From Gammaproteobacteria bacterium (GTDB lineage Bacteria; Pseudomonadota; Gammaproteobacteria; Enterobacterales; Alteromonadaceae), in contig JAHKAA010000010.1 in NCBI GenBank assembly GCA_018825965.1, forward strand, positions 163,772 to 227,771: 64,000 nt of DNA, read 5' to 3'. A program made the translations under genes and the position numbers. The notes beneath the pieces are model-generated. The model was not told where the DNA came from, did no database searches, and saw nothing but the letters and a program-made list of their open reading frames with translations. Below are positions 10,132 to 17,870 of this stretch, one piece after another (the stretch's first letter is position 1; the number at the start of each line of letters is the position of its first letter).

Positions 10132-10755
10132 TTACTTCGCATCCCTTTGAGTTAATATGGCATCGATTAGGCCATATTCCAAGGCTTGCTGTGCACTTAA
10201 GAAGTTATCACGCTCCGTATCTTTACACACCTGTTCATAAGTTTTGCCACAATGTTCGGCCATCAGACGGTTTAATTTCTCTTTGATAGACAGAATTTCG
10301 CGGGCATGGATCTCAAAATCTGTCGCCTGGCCCTGAAAACCACCTAAAGGCTGATGGATCATCACACGGGCATTGGGTAAGCAGTAACGCTTGCCTTTGG
10401 TACCACCAGATAACAAAAATGCACCCATGCTGCAGGCCTGGCCTACGCACACTGTGGCAATGTTTGGTTTGATGTACTTCATGGTGTCGTAAATCGACAT
10501 ACCAGCAGTGACAGAACCACCAGGTGAGTTGATATAGATATAAATATCTTTTTCAGGGTTCTCAGATTCTAAAAATAACAGCTGAGCGACTATCAGATTG
10601 GCCATATGGTCTTCGACCTGGCCCGTCAAAAATATCACCCGTTCTTTTAACAGGCGTGAATAAATATCAAAAGAACGCTCGCCCTTAGCTGTTTGCTCAA
10701 TAACGATAGGAACTAAGGCATTCACTAACTCATTCATTCTTGGCTCAAATGCCAT
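10132..10755 (-). CDS. clpP: ATP-dependent Clp protease proteolytic subunit ClpP
   Basis: Serine peptidase forming the double-ring chamber of ClpXP; 207 residues, the E. coli length. The catalytic triad is Ser109 ([11 protein letters not shown]), His134 (VMIHQPLGG) and Asp183 (ERDNFLS). Cys108 replaces the alanine next to the serine in E. coli, a conservative change. Start chosen at 10755, where AAGGAAG lies about eight bases upstream. A second methionine at residue 7 could mark the mature N-terminus region. It lies between tig and clpX. Confidence 0.98.
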   Translation of the reverse strand: MAFEPRMNELVNALVPIVIEQTAKGERSFDIYSRLLKERVIFLTGQVEDHMANLIVAQLLFLESENPEKDIYIYINSPGGSVTAGMSIYDTMKYIKPNIATVCVGQACSMGAFLLSGGTKGKRYCLPNARVMIHQPLGGFQGQATDFEIHAREILSIKEKLNRLMAEHCGKTYEQVCKDTERDNFLSAQQALEYGLIDAILTQRDAK

Positions 10756-10814
10756 AATGCGACTTCCTTAATTGAAAAGTGGGGGGCCTTAAATAGCCGA
10801 AGGCTAAAAATGAA

Positions 10815-10844
10815 AATGGCCCGAACTATGATGCTCGAGCCATT
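10815..10844 (-). terminator. Hairpin between tig and clpP (attenuator or weak terminator)
   Basis: On the minus strand AATGGCTCGA pairs with TCGGGCCATT (ten pairs, one G-T) around a ten-base loop, followed by TTCATTTTTAG. It could reduce read-through from tig into clpP or shape mRNA processing. Confidence 0.5.
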
Positions 10845-10873
10845 AAAACTGCCTGACAAACAGATGTCAAATC

Positions 10874-12184
10874 TTAGTTTGCTGCTTGTGGATTCATGAT
10901 CTCATCAAACCTGGCTTTTTCTTCTGTTACTTTAGCTTTGGTCAGAACCAGGTCAATGGCCTGCTCTTCTAAAGCGACATTACGCATGCCTTGTAACAAT
11001 TCTTTGTTGCTGTTGTAGTACTGGATCACTTCTTGTGGATCTTCGTACGCAGAAGCCACAGTTTCAATCAGAGACTGAACACGGGCATCTTCAACCTGCA
11101 GGCTGTTTGTTTTGATCACTTCACCTAATAACAGACCCACTTTCACGCGGTCTTTGGCTTGTTCAGTGAACAGAGCAGCTGGTAATTCCGGTAATTGTTT
11201 TGGATCCAGGTTGTTGCCAAAACGCTGTAACGCCTGACGACGTAATACATCAATTTCGCTGTCGATCAGAGCTTGTGGCACTTCAATTTCATGAGTGGCT
11301 AACAAACCTTTGATCACCTGTTCTTTTACACGGCCTTTGATGCTGTTATTCAGCTCGCGTTCCATGTTCTTTTTCACTTCAACTTTTAACGCATCAACAG
11401 TAGCTTCAGCTAAACCGAACAGTTTAGCGAACTCGTCGTTTACTTCTGGTAACTGTTGAGCTTCAACTGCTTTTACAGTGACAGCAAAACTGGCAGCTTT
11501 GCCTTTTAAGTTTTCAGCATGGTATTCAGCAGGGAAAGTCACATCAACAGTCACTTCTTCACCGGCTTTTTTGCCGATGATACCGTCTTCAAAACCAGGG
11601 ATCATACGACCCTGGCCTAATTCTAAGGTGAAGTCAGAGGCTTTGCCGCCTTCAAACTCTTCACCGTCGATAGAACCCACGAAATCGATGATTACGCGAT
11701 CACCTGAAGCTGCAGCAGCCTCAGTTGTAGCCCATGTTGCATGTTGCTTACGCAAAGTACCTAACATAGTCTCTAAATCATCAGCAGTGATTTCAACCAC
11801 TGGCTTAGTCACTTCAATTTTGTCCAGAGCGTTCAGCTGAACTTCCGGATACACTTCGAAGGTTGCTGCGAATTCTAAGTCTTTGCCTTCAGCCAGTTGG
11901 CCTGGAGCAAAAGTAGGAGCGCCAGCAGGAGTTAACTTGTTTGCGATGATGGCCTGATAAAAATGGTTTTGCATCTGACGTGAAGCCACGTCTTGTAATA
12001 CAGACAGACCAAACATTTTTTTGATCATTGCAACAGGCGCTTTACCTGGACGGAAACCGTCAACACGGCGATTCTTTGCAATCTTTTTTAATTCTTTGTC
12101 AACTTCAGTGCTGATTGCAGCAGCTGGTACAGTAATGGTCAAACGGCGTTCTAAACCCTGTGTGGTTTCAACAGAAACTTGCAT
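10874..12184 (-). CDS. tig: Trigger factor, ribosome-bound chaperone
   Basis: Binds the ribosome exit tunnel and shields nascent chains; 436 residues against 432 in E. coli. It starts [17 protein letters not shown]. The ribosome-binding signature [10 protein letters not shown] is near residues 41-50. The FKBP-type isomerase domain spans about 155-245 ([19 protein letters not shown] ... [13 protein letters not shown]), with the chaperone arms after it. It is first in the tig-clpP-clpX cluster, and a sigma-70-type promoter lies about 105 bases upstream. Confidence 0.97.
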   Translation of the reverse strand: MQVSVETTQGLERRLTITVPAAAISTEVDKELKKIAKNRRVDGFRPGKAPVAMIKKMFGLSVLQDVASRQMQNHFYQAIIANKLTPAGAPTFAPGQLAEGKDLEFAATFEVYPEVQLNALDKIEVTKPVVEITADDLETMLGTLRKQHATWATTEAAAASGDRVIIDFVGSIDGEEFEGGKASDFTLELGQGRMIPGFEDGIIGKKAGEEVTVDVTFPAEYHAENLKGKAASFAVTVKAVEAQQLPEVNDEFAKLFGLAEATVDALKVEVKKNMERELNNSIKGRVKEQVIKGLLATHEIEVPQALIDSEIDVLRRQALQRFGNNLDPKQLPELPAALFTEQAKDRVKVGLLLGEVIKTNSLQVEDARVQSLIETVASAYEDPQEVIQYYNSNKELLQGMRNVALEEQAIDLVLTKAKVTEEKARFDEIMNPQAAN

Positions 12185-12288
12185 CTTGTTACCTCAAAAT
12201 CAAATCGGGCGTCTGACTACGCCATCTCTTCGCTTGTCCGGGTTCTGCCTTCAACTGCACAATCCAGACCTGTTATATAGGACGCGGC

Positions 12289-12317
12289 ATTATAGCGAGG
12301 GTTTTTCGTGGAGTCGA
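12289..12317 (-). promoter_or_regulatory. Sigma-70-type promoter for tig-clpP-clpX
   Basis: Minus-strand TCGACT (-35), 17-base spacer, TATAAT (-10). The rest of the 333-base divergent gap 12185-12517 holds the ribosome site of the DUF969 gene (AGGA at about 12507) and a small GATGC/GCATC hairpin near 12413, with nothing else recognisable. Confidence 0.6.
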
Positions 12318-12517
12318 GCTTTTGATACAACATCAGATATGGCGCGGCTTAGAGCCCTAATTTCGCATTAATTTTTTCGTCAGAGCCACAGCTGTAACGC
12401 ATAAAAACTGCAGATGCTAAGCATCGCTTTTCGTCTGATTTTTAACGTTTTACTCTCGCTTTCCTATCAAAATCTGTGTAGCAATAGACTTCAATCACAA
12501 AAACAACAGGATTTTTT

Positions 12518-13231
12518 ATGCCCGATTTCAGCCTTTGGCCTTTGCTTGGTATAGCCGTAGTCATGCTTGGCTTTTTATTAAAATTTAACCCGGTGCTGGT
12601 GGTCACAGTCGCAGCTTTTGCTACTGGTATGGCCGTAAAAATGCCGGTACTCACCTGGCTTGAATCCCTGGGCACCGCCTTTTTGAAGACACGAAATTTG
12701 CCACTGATTTTGTTATTGCCTTTGGCAGTCATTGGTCTTTTAGAGCGTCATGGCTTGCGCGAAAAGGCCCAGGGCTGGATCCAAAATATCAAAGCCGCTA
12801 CGACCGGGCGTTTGTTGCTGGTCTATCTGGCATTAAGAGAAAGCACAGCAGCTGCAGGCCTGACCAGTTTGGGTGGTCACCCGCAAATGGTAAGGCCTTT
12901 ACTCTCGCCGATGGCGGAGGCGGCTTTTGAGCAAAAACATCAAAGCCTGCCGGATAAAATAAAATACAAAATTCGCGCTATGTCGGCGGCAACCGACAAT
13001 ATAGGCCTGTTTTTTGGTGAAGATATTTTTGTCGCTTTTGGTGCCATTATTTTAATGCACACCTTTTTACGTGAATCCGGTATTGAAACCGACCCGTTAC
13101 ACATTGCACTTTGGGGTATTCCAACTGCTATCGCCGCTTTTCTAATTCATGGGACACGTTTATTGCGTTTTGATGCCTATCTGGCTCGTCAGTTCAAGGC
13201 ACAAGTACCGCAGGAGCAGCACCATGATTAG
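12518..13231 (+). CDS. DUF969 family membrane protein, probable half of a two-part permease
   Basis: Integral inner-membrane protein of 237 residues with about six hydrophobic segments (LWPLLGIAVVMLGFLLKF at the N-terminus; LPLILLLPLAVIGLL mid-protein). The family is characteristically encoded next to DUF979 and often near pcp or 5-oxoprolinase genes, and has been proposed as a transporter for pyroglutamate-type substrates; that role is not shown by the sequence itself. AGGA lies seven bases before the ATG. The 3' end overlaps the DUF979 start, suggesting the two are made in equal amounts. Confidence 0.85.
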   Translation: MPDFSLWPLLGIAVVMLGFLLKFNPVLVVTVAAFATGMAVKMPVLTWLESLGTAFLKTRNLPLILLLPLAVIGLLERHGLREKAQGWIQNIKAATTGRLLLVYLALRESTAAAGLTSLGGHPQMVRPLLSPMAEAAFEQKHQSLPDKIKYKIRAMSAATDNIGLFFGEDIFVAFGAIILMHTFLRESGIETDPLHIALWGIPTAIAAFLIHGTRLLRFDAYLARQFKAQVPQEQHHD

Positions 13232-14162
13232 TATGGCCCTGTTGTATTATGTCGCAGCTGTGCTGTTTTTTGCTGTGGCCTTTTTTAGCGCCAAAGATAA
13301 AAGATACAGCAGCGCGCTGTTCTGGTTTAGTTATGGCCTTATTTTCTTATTAGGCGATTTTATGCCACCCGCTTTGGTGGGTGCTTTAGTGGTATTGATG
13401 GCTTTAGTGGCAGGTTTTGGTGGTGTCAAAGGGGGTACCTATCCCACTCTGGAGCTGCAGCAACGGCTGGATTCGGTGAAACGCCTTGGTAACAGGTTAT
13501 TTATCCCGGCTTTGATGATCCCTTTGCTGACGGTATTTTCTGTATTGGTGCTGGTGCATATTCAGGGCGATGGCTGGTCTTTACTGGACCCAAAAAATGC
13601 CACTTTATCGGCTTTAGGTTTAGCGGCCTTTTTAGCCATACTGGCGGCTTTACATCTGACCCGGGAAAAACCTACGCAGGCGTTAAAAGAATCCTCACGT
13701 TTAATCGAAGCCATAGGCTGGGCTTTTTTATTGCCTCAGCTGCTGGCCACGCTGGGTTTGCTGTTTAATCAGGCCGGTGTTGGCGAAACAGTGTCGCAAC
13801 TAACCAGTTTGTATTTAAATTTAAACCATCCTTTGCTGGCAGTGGCTTGTTATGCCATTGGCATGGCCTTATTTACTATCATTATGGGCAACGCCTTTGC
13901 TGCATTCCCTGTGATCACTGCAGGTATTGGTATTCCGCTTTTGGTGATGCAACACGGTGGTAACCCGGCCATTATGGCGGCTATAGGCATGTTTTGTGGC
14001 TACTGTGGCACTTTGCTGACACCTATGGCGGCGAACTTTAATATAGTGCCTGCTGCACTTTTGGAGCTGCCGGATAAAAACGCAGTGATTAAAGCTCAGG
14101 CGCCAACAGCCTTGGTGCTGCTTGGCGTCAATATAGTGCTGATGTATCTGTTAATGTTTTAA
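13224..14162 (+). CDS. DUF979 family membrane protein, partner of DUF969
   Basis: Polytopic inner-membrane protein, 312 residues from the ATG at 13224, which has AGGAG eight bases upstream. The frame is open 25 codons further, but that part lies inside the DUF969 gene and is not hydrophobic, so the later start is chosen. About eight hydrophobic stretches are visible, and the conserved C-terminal part reads GMFCGYCGTLLTPMAANFNIVPAALLEL. It overlaps the DUF969 stop by eight bases. pcp follows within 13 bases, so the three genes look like one operon for taking up and releasing pyroglutamyl compounds (inference). Confidence 0.85.
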   Translation: MISMALLYYVAAVLFFAVAFFSAKDKRYSSALFWFSYGLIFLLGDFMPPALVGALVVLMALVAGFGGVKGGTYPTLELQQRLDSVKRLGNRLFIPALMIPLLTVFSVLVLVHIQGDGWSLLDPKNATLSALGLAAFLAILAALHLTREKPTQALKESSRLIEAIGWAFLLPQLLATLGLLFNQAGVGETVSQLTSLYLNLNHPLLAVACYAIGMALFTIIMGNAFAAFPVITAGIGIPLLVMQHGGNPAIMAAIGMFCGYCGTLLTPMAANFNIVPAALLELPDKNAVIKAQAPTALVLLGVNIVLMYLLMF

Positions 14163-14174
14163 GCTGGAGAAAAA

Positions 14175-14819
14175 ATGCAGACTATTTTATTGACCGGCTT
14201 TGAGCCTTTTGGTGGTGAACAAAAAAATCCATCCTGGCTCGCCGTACAACAGCTGGATGGGTATAGGTTGGACGATGAAGTGCAAATTGTCAGCCGGCAA
14301 CTTTCTTGTGTATTTGAAAAGAGCCAGCAGGAACTGCAAACCGCCATTAAAGAGTTACAACCTGTGCTGGTGTTGGCTTTGGGCCAGGCAGGTGGGCGCA
14401 CTGAACTTTGTTTTGAGAAAGTCGCTATTAATTTTATCGACGCCCGTATTGCAGATAATGCCGGACAGCAGCCTATAGACCAGCCGGTCATTACTGATGG
14501 CCCAACTGCTTATTTCACCACTTTACCTGTCAAAGCTATGGTTAATAGTCTGAAGCAACAAGGCATCCCCGCTGCAGTGTCTTACACTGCAGGCACTTAC
14601 GTCTGCAATACTGTGTTTTATGCGTTGATGCACCAGCTTAAAAACAGCCCCAAAGTGCGGGCCGGTTTTTTACATATTCCTTATGCACCGGAGCAAGCTA
14701 TCGGCAAAGCTGTGGCTTCAATGCCTGTAGAGATGGTGGTTCAGGCATTAAAAATCTGTTTGCCTGTGGCGCTTTTAACCACTGAAGATTTACAAATAGC
14801 GGCGGGTACGCTGGACTAA
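14175..14819 (+). CDS. pcp: Pyroglutamyl-peptidase I (pyrrolidone-carboxylate peptidase)
   Basis: Cytoplasmic cysteine peptidase (family C15) that removes an N-terminal pyroglutamate from peptides. The product is 214 residues, the usual length. The catalytic residues fall at the classical positions: Glu81 (CFEKVAIN), Cys144 (TAGTYVCNTVFY) and His167 (GFLHIPYAPEQ). The N-terminal signature ILLTGFEPFGGEQKNPSW is intact. GGAG precedes the ATG, 12 bases after the DUF979 stop. Confidence 0.96.
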   Translation: MQTILLTGFEPFGGEQKNPSWLAVQQLDGYRLDDEVQIVSRQLSCVFEKSQQELQTAIKELQPVLVLALGQAGGRTELCFEKVAINFIDARIADNAGQQPIDQPVITDGPTAYFTTLPVKAMVNSLKQQGIPAAVSYTAGTYVCNTVFYALMHQLKNSPKVRAGFLHIPYAPEQAIGKAVASMPVEMVVQALKICLPVALLTTEDLQIAAGTLD

Positions 14820-14834
14820 ATCTCAGCCCAAAGC

Positions 14835-14863
14835 TTGCCTTCAGCAGCCTGCATGGTTAAAAT
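14835..14863 (+). promoter_or_regulatory. Sigma-70-type promoter for the guanidine riboswitch and gdx
   Basis: TTGCCT (-35), 17-base spacer, TAAAAT (-10). Transcription would start around 14870, just before the first riboswitch hairpin. Confidence 0.6.
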
Positions 14864-14888
14864 TGCGCCGCTTTTCTACTAAGGCCTG

Positions 14889-14931
14889 TCGGGACGACCC
14901 GATAGCGCATCAATACTCCGGGGACGACCCC
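14889..14931 (+). promoter_or_regulatory. Guanidine-II (mini-ykkC) riboswitch
   Basis: Two small hairpins with ACGA loops: TCGGG-ACGA-CCCGA at 14889-14902 and GGGG-ACGA-CCCC at 14920-14931, 17 bases apart. Paired hairpins with ACGR tetraloops are the defining feature of the mini-ykkC motif, which binds free guanidine. The second hairpin ends 23 bases before the gdx ATG and near its ribosome site, fitting translational control. The downstream gene is a guanidinium exporter, which confirms the assignment. Confidence 0.93.
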
Positions 14932-14954
14932 AACTTCAAAAACTGGAATACCTT

Positions 14955-15269
14955 ATGAACTGGTTATTGCTTGTTGTCGCTGGCTTATTGGAAGTTGGCT
15001 GGGCTGTAGGTTTGAAATACACTGAAGGTTTTACAAAGTTCTGGCCATCCGTCTGGACTCTTGGCGCTATGGTGTTAAGCATCACCATGCTGGGGCTTGC
15101 GATGCGGGATTTACCTGTAGGTACAGCTTATGCGATCTGGACTGGCATAGGTGCTGTTGGAACTGTGATAGTGGGTATTTACCTGCTCGGCGACCCGGCC
15201 ACCGCAGGACGCCTCATTAGTATTGCTTTGATTTTGTTAGGTATTATTGGTTTAAAACTAAGTAGTTAA
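14955..15269 (+). CDS. gdx: Guanidinium exporter Gdx (SugE, SMR family)
   Basis: Small four-helix inner-membrane transporter, 104 residues, that exports guanidinium in exchange for protons as an antiparallel dimer. The essential Glu13 is present ([18 protein letters not shown]), as are the Gdx-type residues of helix 2-3 ([24 protein letters not shown]) that separate this group from Qac/EmrE drug exporters. The guanidine-II riboswitch directly upstream makes guanidine export the best call. Confidence 0.96.
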   Translation: MNWLLLVVAGLLEVGWAVGLKYTEGFTKFWPSVWTLGAMVLSITMLGLAMRDLPVGTAYAIWTGIGAVGTVIVGIYLLGDPATAGRLISIALILLGIIGLKLSS

Positions 15270-15276
15270 ACCCATT

Positions 15277-15300
15277 GGGCCGCTTCGTGTGGCCCTTCTT
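15277..15300. terminator. Probable terminator between gdx and the CPA2 antiporter gene
   Basis: GGGCCGC, loop TTCGT, GTGGCCC (one G-T pair) followed by TTCTT, eight bases after the gdx stop. The T-run is short, so efficiency is uncertain. Confidence 0.5.
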
Positions 15301-15307
15301 CACTAAG

Positions 15308-16849
15308 CTACAAAGTAATATGCTGACGCACTCGTTCGCCTAAACCCACACCAGCTTCTGACATCGTCAGATAAGTGTGATCAGCGCCAGCGTCTAAAAT
15401 CGCAGCCGCTTCATCTTTATGCATACTGTGCGAGACTATTAAGCCGCTAAAGCCCGCTTGTCGCAGTTTTTTGGTGGCTATCACTTTGGCTTCAACATCA
15501 TTTAAGCAAAGTACGACAGCTTTAATACCAACCAGTTTTAAGCCTTGCCAAAACACCTGGTCCTCTGCATCGGCAAAAAGTACGTTATTACCTTTTTCCT
15601 GATGTTCCGCCACTTTAGATGGATCCGAATCCAGCGCGACCAAATGGCATTTGTGTTCAAGATATTCATACGCAGCAGACCCTGTGCGGCCCATGCCCAT
15701 AATCAAGACTTCTGCCTCGCCCAAAGACACAGGTTGCTCATCCGGATGGTGAATATCCCGCTCGTACGGAATAAGCCGGTGTGCCAAACGTTCATACAAA
15801 GGGTGTGCGAAGCGGTTCAACGGGGCTGAAACCACAAAAGATAAAGCCACAGTTAAGGCCAATGGGATCAAAAATTGTGGCATCACACTGGCGGCAACAA
15901 TCAAGGCAAACTCGCTGTAATTACTCAAGGCTAAACCCGATAAAAAAGCACTACGAGCTCTTAATCTGAATAGCACCAGCAAAGCAAAAAACAGCACAGC
16001 TTTAAAAGGCAATAACACCGTCATCAAAGCGGCAAATAACCAGGCTTGCTGATCCGGTAAACCACCTAATCCAATTTTCAGGAAAAAGCCGACCAGGAAA
16101 AACTCTTTTAAGCCCCACAAAGTTTTAGACAATTCCCCTGCTCTGTTATGGCCTGCCAGCAAAGCACCAAATACCAGAGCTCCTAACTCAGAACTTAAGC
16201 CGATGGCATGGAAACCTGAGCCTCCTAATACCACAGCCAACAATACACCAAATAAAATTTGTAAGTCATCATGGCCTGTTAAATCCATCAGCTTGTAAAG
16301 CAAGGGTCTTAGCAGAGGCACCAGCAGCACCAGCAATGCAAAAGGGGATGGCGTAATGCCCTGAGTAAAACTCAAAAGCCCCATCGCAATTAAGTCCTGC
16401 ATCACCAGAATACCTATGGCAACCCGGCCATGAAAAGCCCGGATTTCCCTTTTGCCTTCCAGTACTTTGGCTGCCAGTACTGTGCTTGAGAAGGCCAGAG
16501 CGGCCGCCAGCATTAAGGCGTAATACCAGTCGGGTTCAAAGGTCAGAAAAATAATGGGGGTATAAAGCAAAACTGAACTGGCAAAATGCGCCAGACTGCC
16601 ACCTAACACTTCAGGTTTGCCTAAACTGCGGATATTAAGTTTTAAACCTACGGTAAACAGCAGTAACAACACGCCTAAATGGGCAACATGGGCAATAATG
16701 GCATTGCCTTCTTTGGGCAGATCCAAATCTGTCGCAGTTGCTGTGATCATAAAGCCAGCAGCCAGATAACCAATCAGTGGCGGCAAACCAATTAAGCGCA
16801 CTAACAAACCTAAGCTAAAGGCAAAACCTATCCATACTGCTTCTAACAT
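15308..16849 (-). CDS. CPA2 family cation:proton antiporter with TrkA-N domain (KefB/YbaL type)
   Basis: Inner-membrane antiporter, probably K+ or Na+ for H+, 513 residues. Residues 1 to about 350 form a polytopic exchanger domain (GLPPLIGYLAAGFMIT; AAALAFSSTVLAAKVLEGK; LFGALLAGHNRAGELSKTL). Residues about 385-510 are a cytoplasmic RCK/TrkA-N domain with the nucleotide-binding motif VLIMGMGRTGSAAYEYLE. It is smaller than KefB/KefC (about 600 residues) and lacks their long C-terminal tail, so glutathione-adduct gating is not implied. Last gene of the minus-strand run with MgtC-like and DUF1289 genes. Confidence 0.88.
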   Translation of the reverse strand: MLEAVWIGFAFSLGLLVRLIGLPPLIGYLAAGFMITATATDLDLPKEGNAIIAHVAHLGVLLLLFTVGLKLNIRSLGKPEVLGGSLAHFASSVLLYTPIIFLTFEPDWYYALMLAAALAFSSTVLAAKVLEGKREIRAFHGRVAIGILVMQDLIAMGLLSFTQGITPSPFALLVLLVPLLRPLLYKLMDLTGHDDLQILFGVLLAVVLGGSGFHAIGLSSELGALVFGALLAGHNRAGELSKTLWGLKEFFLVGFFLKIGLGGLPDQQAWLFAALMTVLLPFKAVLFFALLVLFRLRARSAFLSGLALSNYSEFALIVAASVMPQFLIPLALTVALSFVVSAPLNRFAHPLYERLAHRLIPYERDIHHPDEQPVSLGEAEVLIMGMGRTGSAAYEYLEHKCHLVALDSDPSKVAEHQEKGNNVLFADAEDQVFWQGLKLVGIKAVVLCLNDVEAKVIATKKLRQAGFSGLIVSHSMHKDEAAAILDAGADHTYLTMSEAGVGLGERVRQHITL

Positions 16850-16872
16850 AACATTCCTGTATTTAGTCTTTA

Positions 16873-17439
16873 TTATTTGCCTTCATCAGGCCCTGAATCC
16901 TGGCTTTCGTCCAAATCCTTTGCGGTTTTTCGGGAGATCCAGTCTTTTGTCGTTCTGTGCACACCACGACGCAATGCGGCGCTGGCGTTTTCCAGCGTAT
17001 CTACTCCGGTCAAAACCCCTACAACCACAACAGACAACCAAATAGCGACCTGATAATGGCCTAAGCCTGTAGCCACACCTATGGCGGCAAGCACCCAAAT
17101 AGTCGCAGCCGAAGTGACACCCACTACTATACCTTCACGAGTCAGCATCACGCCCGCCCCAAGAAAACCTATACCTGTCACCACCTGGCCTATAATACGG
17201 CTGGGATCTGTGACCACTTGCCCAACCAAACGGCTGGAGTCGAGTACTGAATGCCCCAGCGGTAAGGACAAAGCAACGAATAAATAAGTCCCCATCGTAA
17301 TCAAAATAGAAGTTCGGATCCCTGCGGGTTTGCCACGTAACTGACGTTCCAAACCAACAATACTTCCAGCCAGCAAAGTAACGCCTATGGCTTGCCAGGA
17401 TAAAGGGCTGATATCAAACCAGGCCGGGTCCAATATCAT
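16873..17439 (-). CDS. MgtC family membrane protein
   Basis: Inner-membrane protein of 188 residues with the MgtC N-terminal domain: GSIVGLERQLRGKPAGIRTSILITMGTYLFVALSL and IIGQVVTGIGFLGAGVMLT, about five hydrophobic segments, then a short polar tail (residues 160-188) instead of the ACT-like domain of Salmonella MgtC. Family members have been tied to Mg2+ limitation and ATP synthase control; the role here is unknown. The family name MgtC/SapB is unrelated to the sap operon at the window start. Its start overlaps the DUF1289 stop by four bases, and a CPA2 antiporter follows. Confidence 0.88.
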   Translation of the reverse strand: MILDPAWFDISPLSWQAIGVTLLAGSIVGLERQLRGKPAGIRTSILITMGTYLFVALSLPLGHSVLDSSRLVGQVVTDPSRIIGQVVTGIGFLGAGVMLTREGIVVGVTSAATIWVLAAIGVATGLGHYQVAIWLSVVVVGVLTGVDTLENASAALRRGVHRTTKDWISRKTAKDLDESQDSGPDEGK

Positions 17440-17687
17440 AGTGCCTCCCCTGTTATTAATTTTGCTGCGTTACGGGCACGGGCAGCTTTCCATTCAGCTT
17501 CTGTCATAGGTACGGTTTCCCCCTGACTGCGGGCGACCGATTTACGCTGCTCAATACGAATGGCAATTTGCTGATACTCTTCGGGCGTTTTTTTGCGCCA
17601 GTCGACAATTTCATCCATATGGCGGTAACAACCAACACAAATTTTTTCTTCGTTCAGCCTGCAACAGGCGACACAAGGAGATTCCAC
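17436..17687 (-). CDS. DUF1289 domain protein, small Cys-rich
   Basis: 83-residue cytoplasmic protein whose N-terminus carries the DUF1289 cysteine set, SPCVACCRLNEEKICVGCYR, probably binding a metal, then WRKKTPEEYQQIAIRIEQRK. The family has no established function. It heads an operon with the MgtC-like gene (ATGA-type overlap) and the CPA2 antiporter. The 183-base gap to the divergent amidohydrolase gene would hold both promoters; none is clear enough to mark. Confidence 0.8.
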   Translation of the reverse strand: MESPCVACCRLNEEKICVGCYRHMDEIVDWRKKTPEEYQQIAIRIEQRKSVARSQGETVPMTEAEWKAARARNAAKLITGEAL

Positions 17688-17870
17688 TTCAACTCCGGCT
17701 TTTATTCTAACTTACTCCAGTGTAACCATTTTTTGATGCAGGCCAAAGTTTTACTCCAAACTAAGGTCATCAGTCCGAAAAGTCTGGCTTTTAACCGCAG
17801 TTTTGTTGCAGAGACTTTACCCTGCTTTCGCTTTATGGCAGCGTACGAACAACCAACAAGAGGTTCAACG

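Noticed and set aside
15308..17439. CPA2 and MgtC-like genes as a glutathione-gated Kef system with Mg2+ virulence MgtC
   Set aside because: The antiporter lacks the Kef C-terminal tail and no KefF/KefG gene is adjacent; the MgtC-like protein lacks the C-terminal domain.
17568..17870. Long N-terminal extension of the amidohydrolase frame
   Set aside because: It overlaps the divergent DUF1289 gene and would bury the signal peptide; ATG 17871 has AGAGG.
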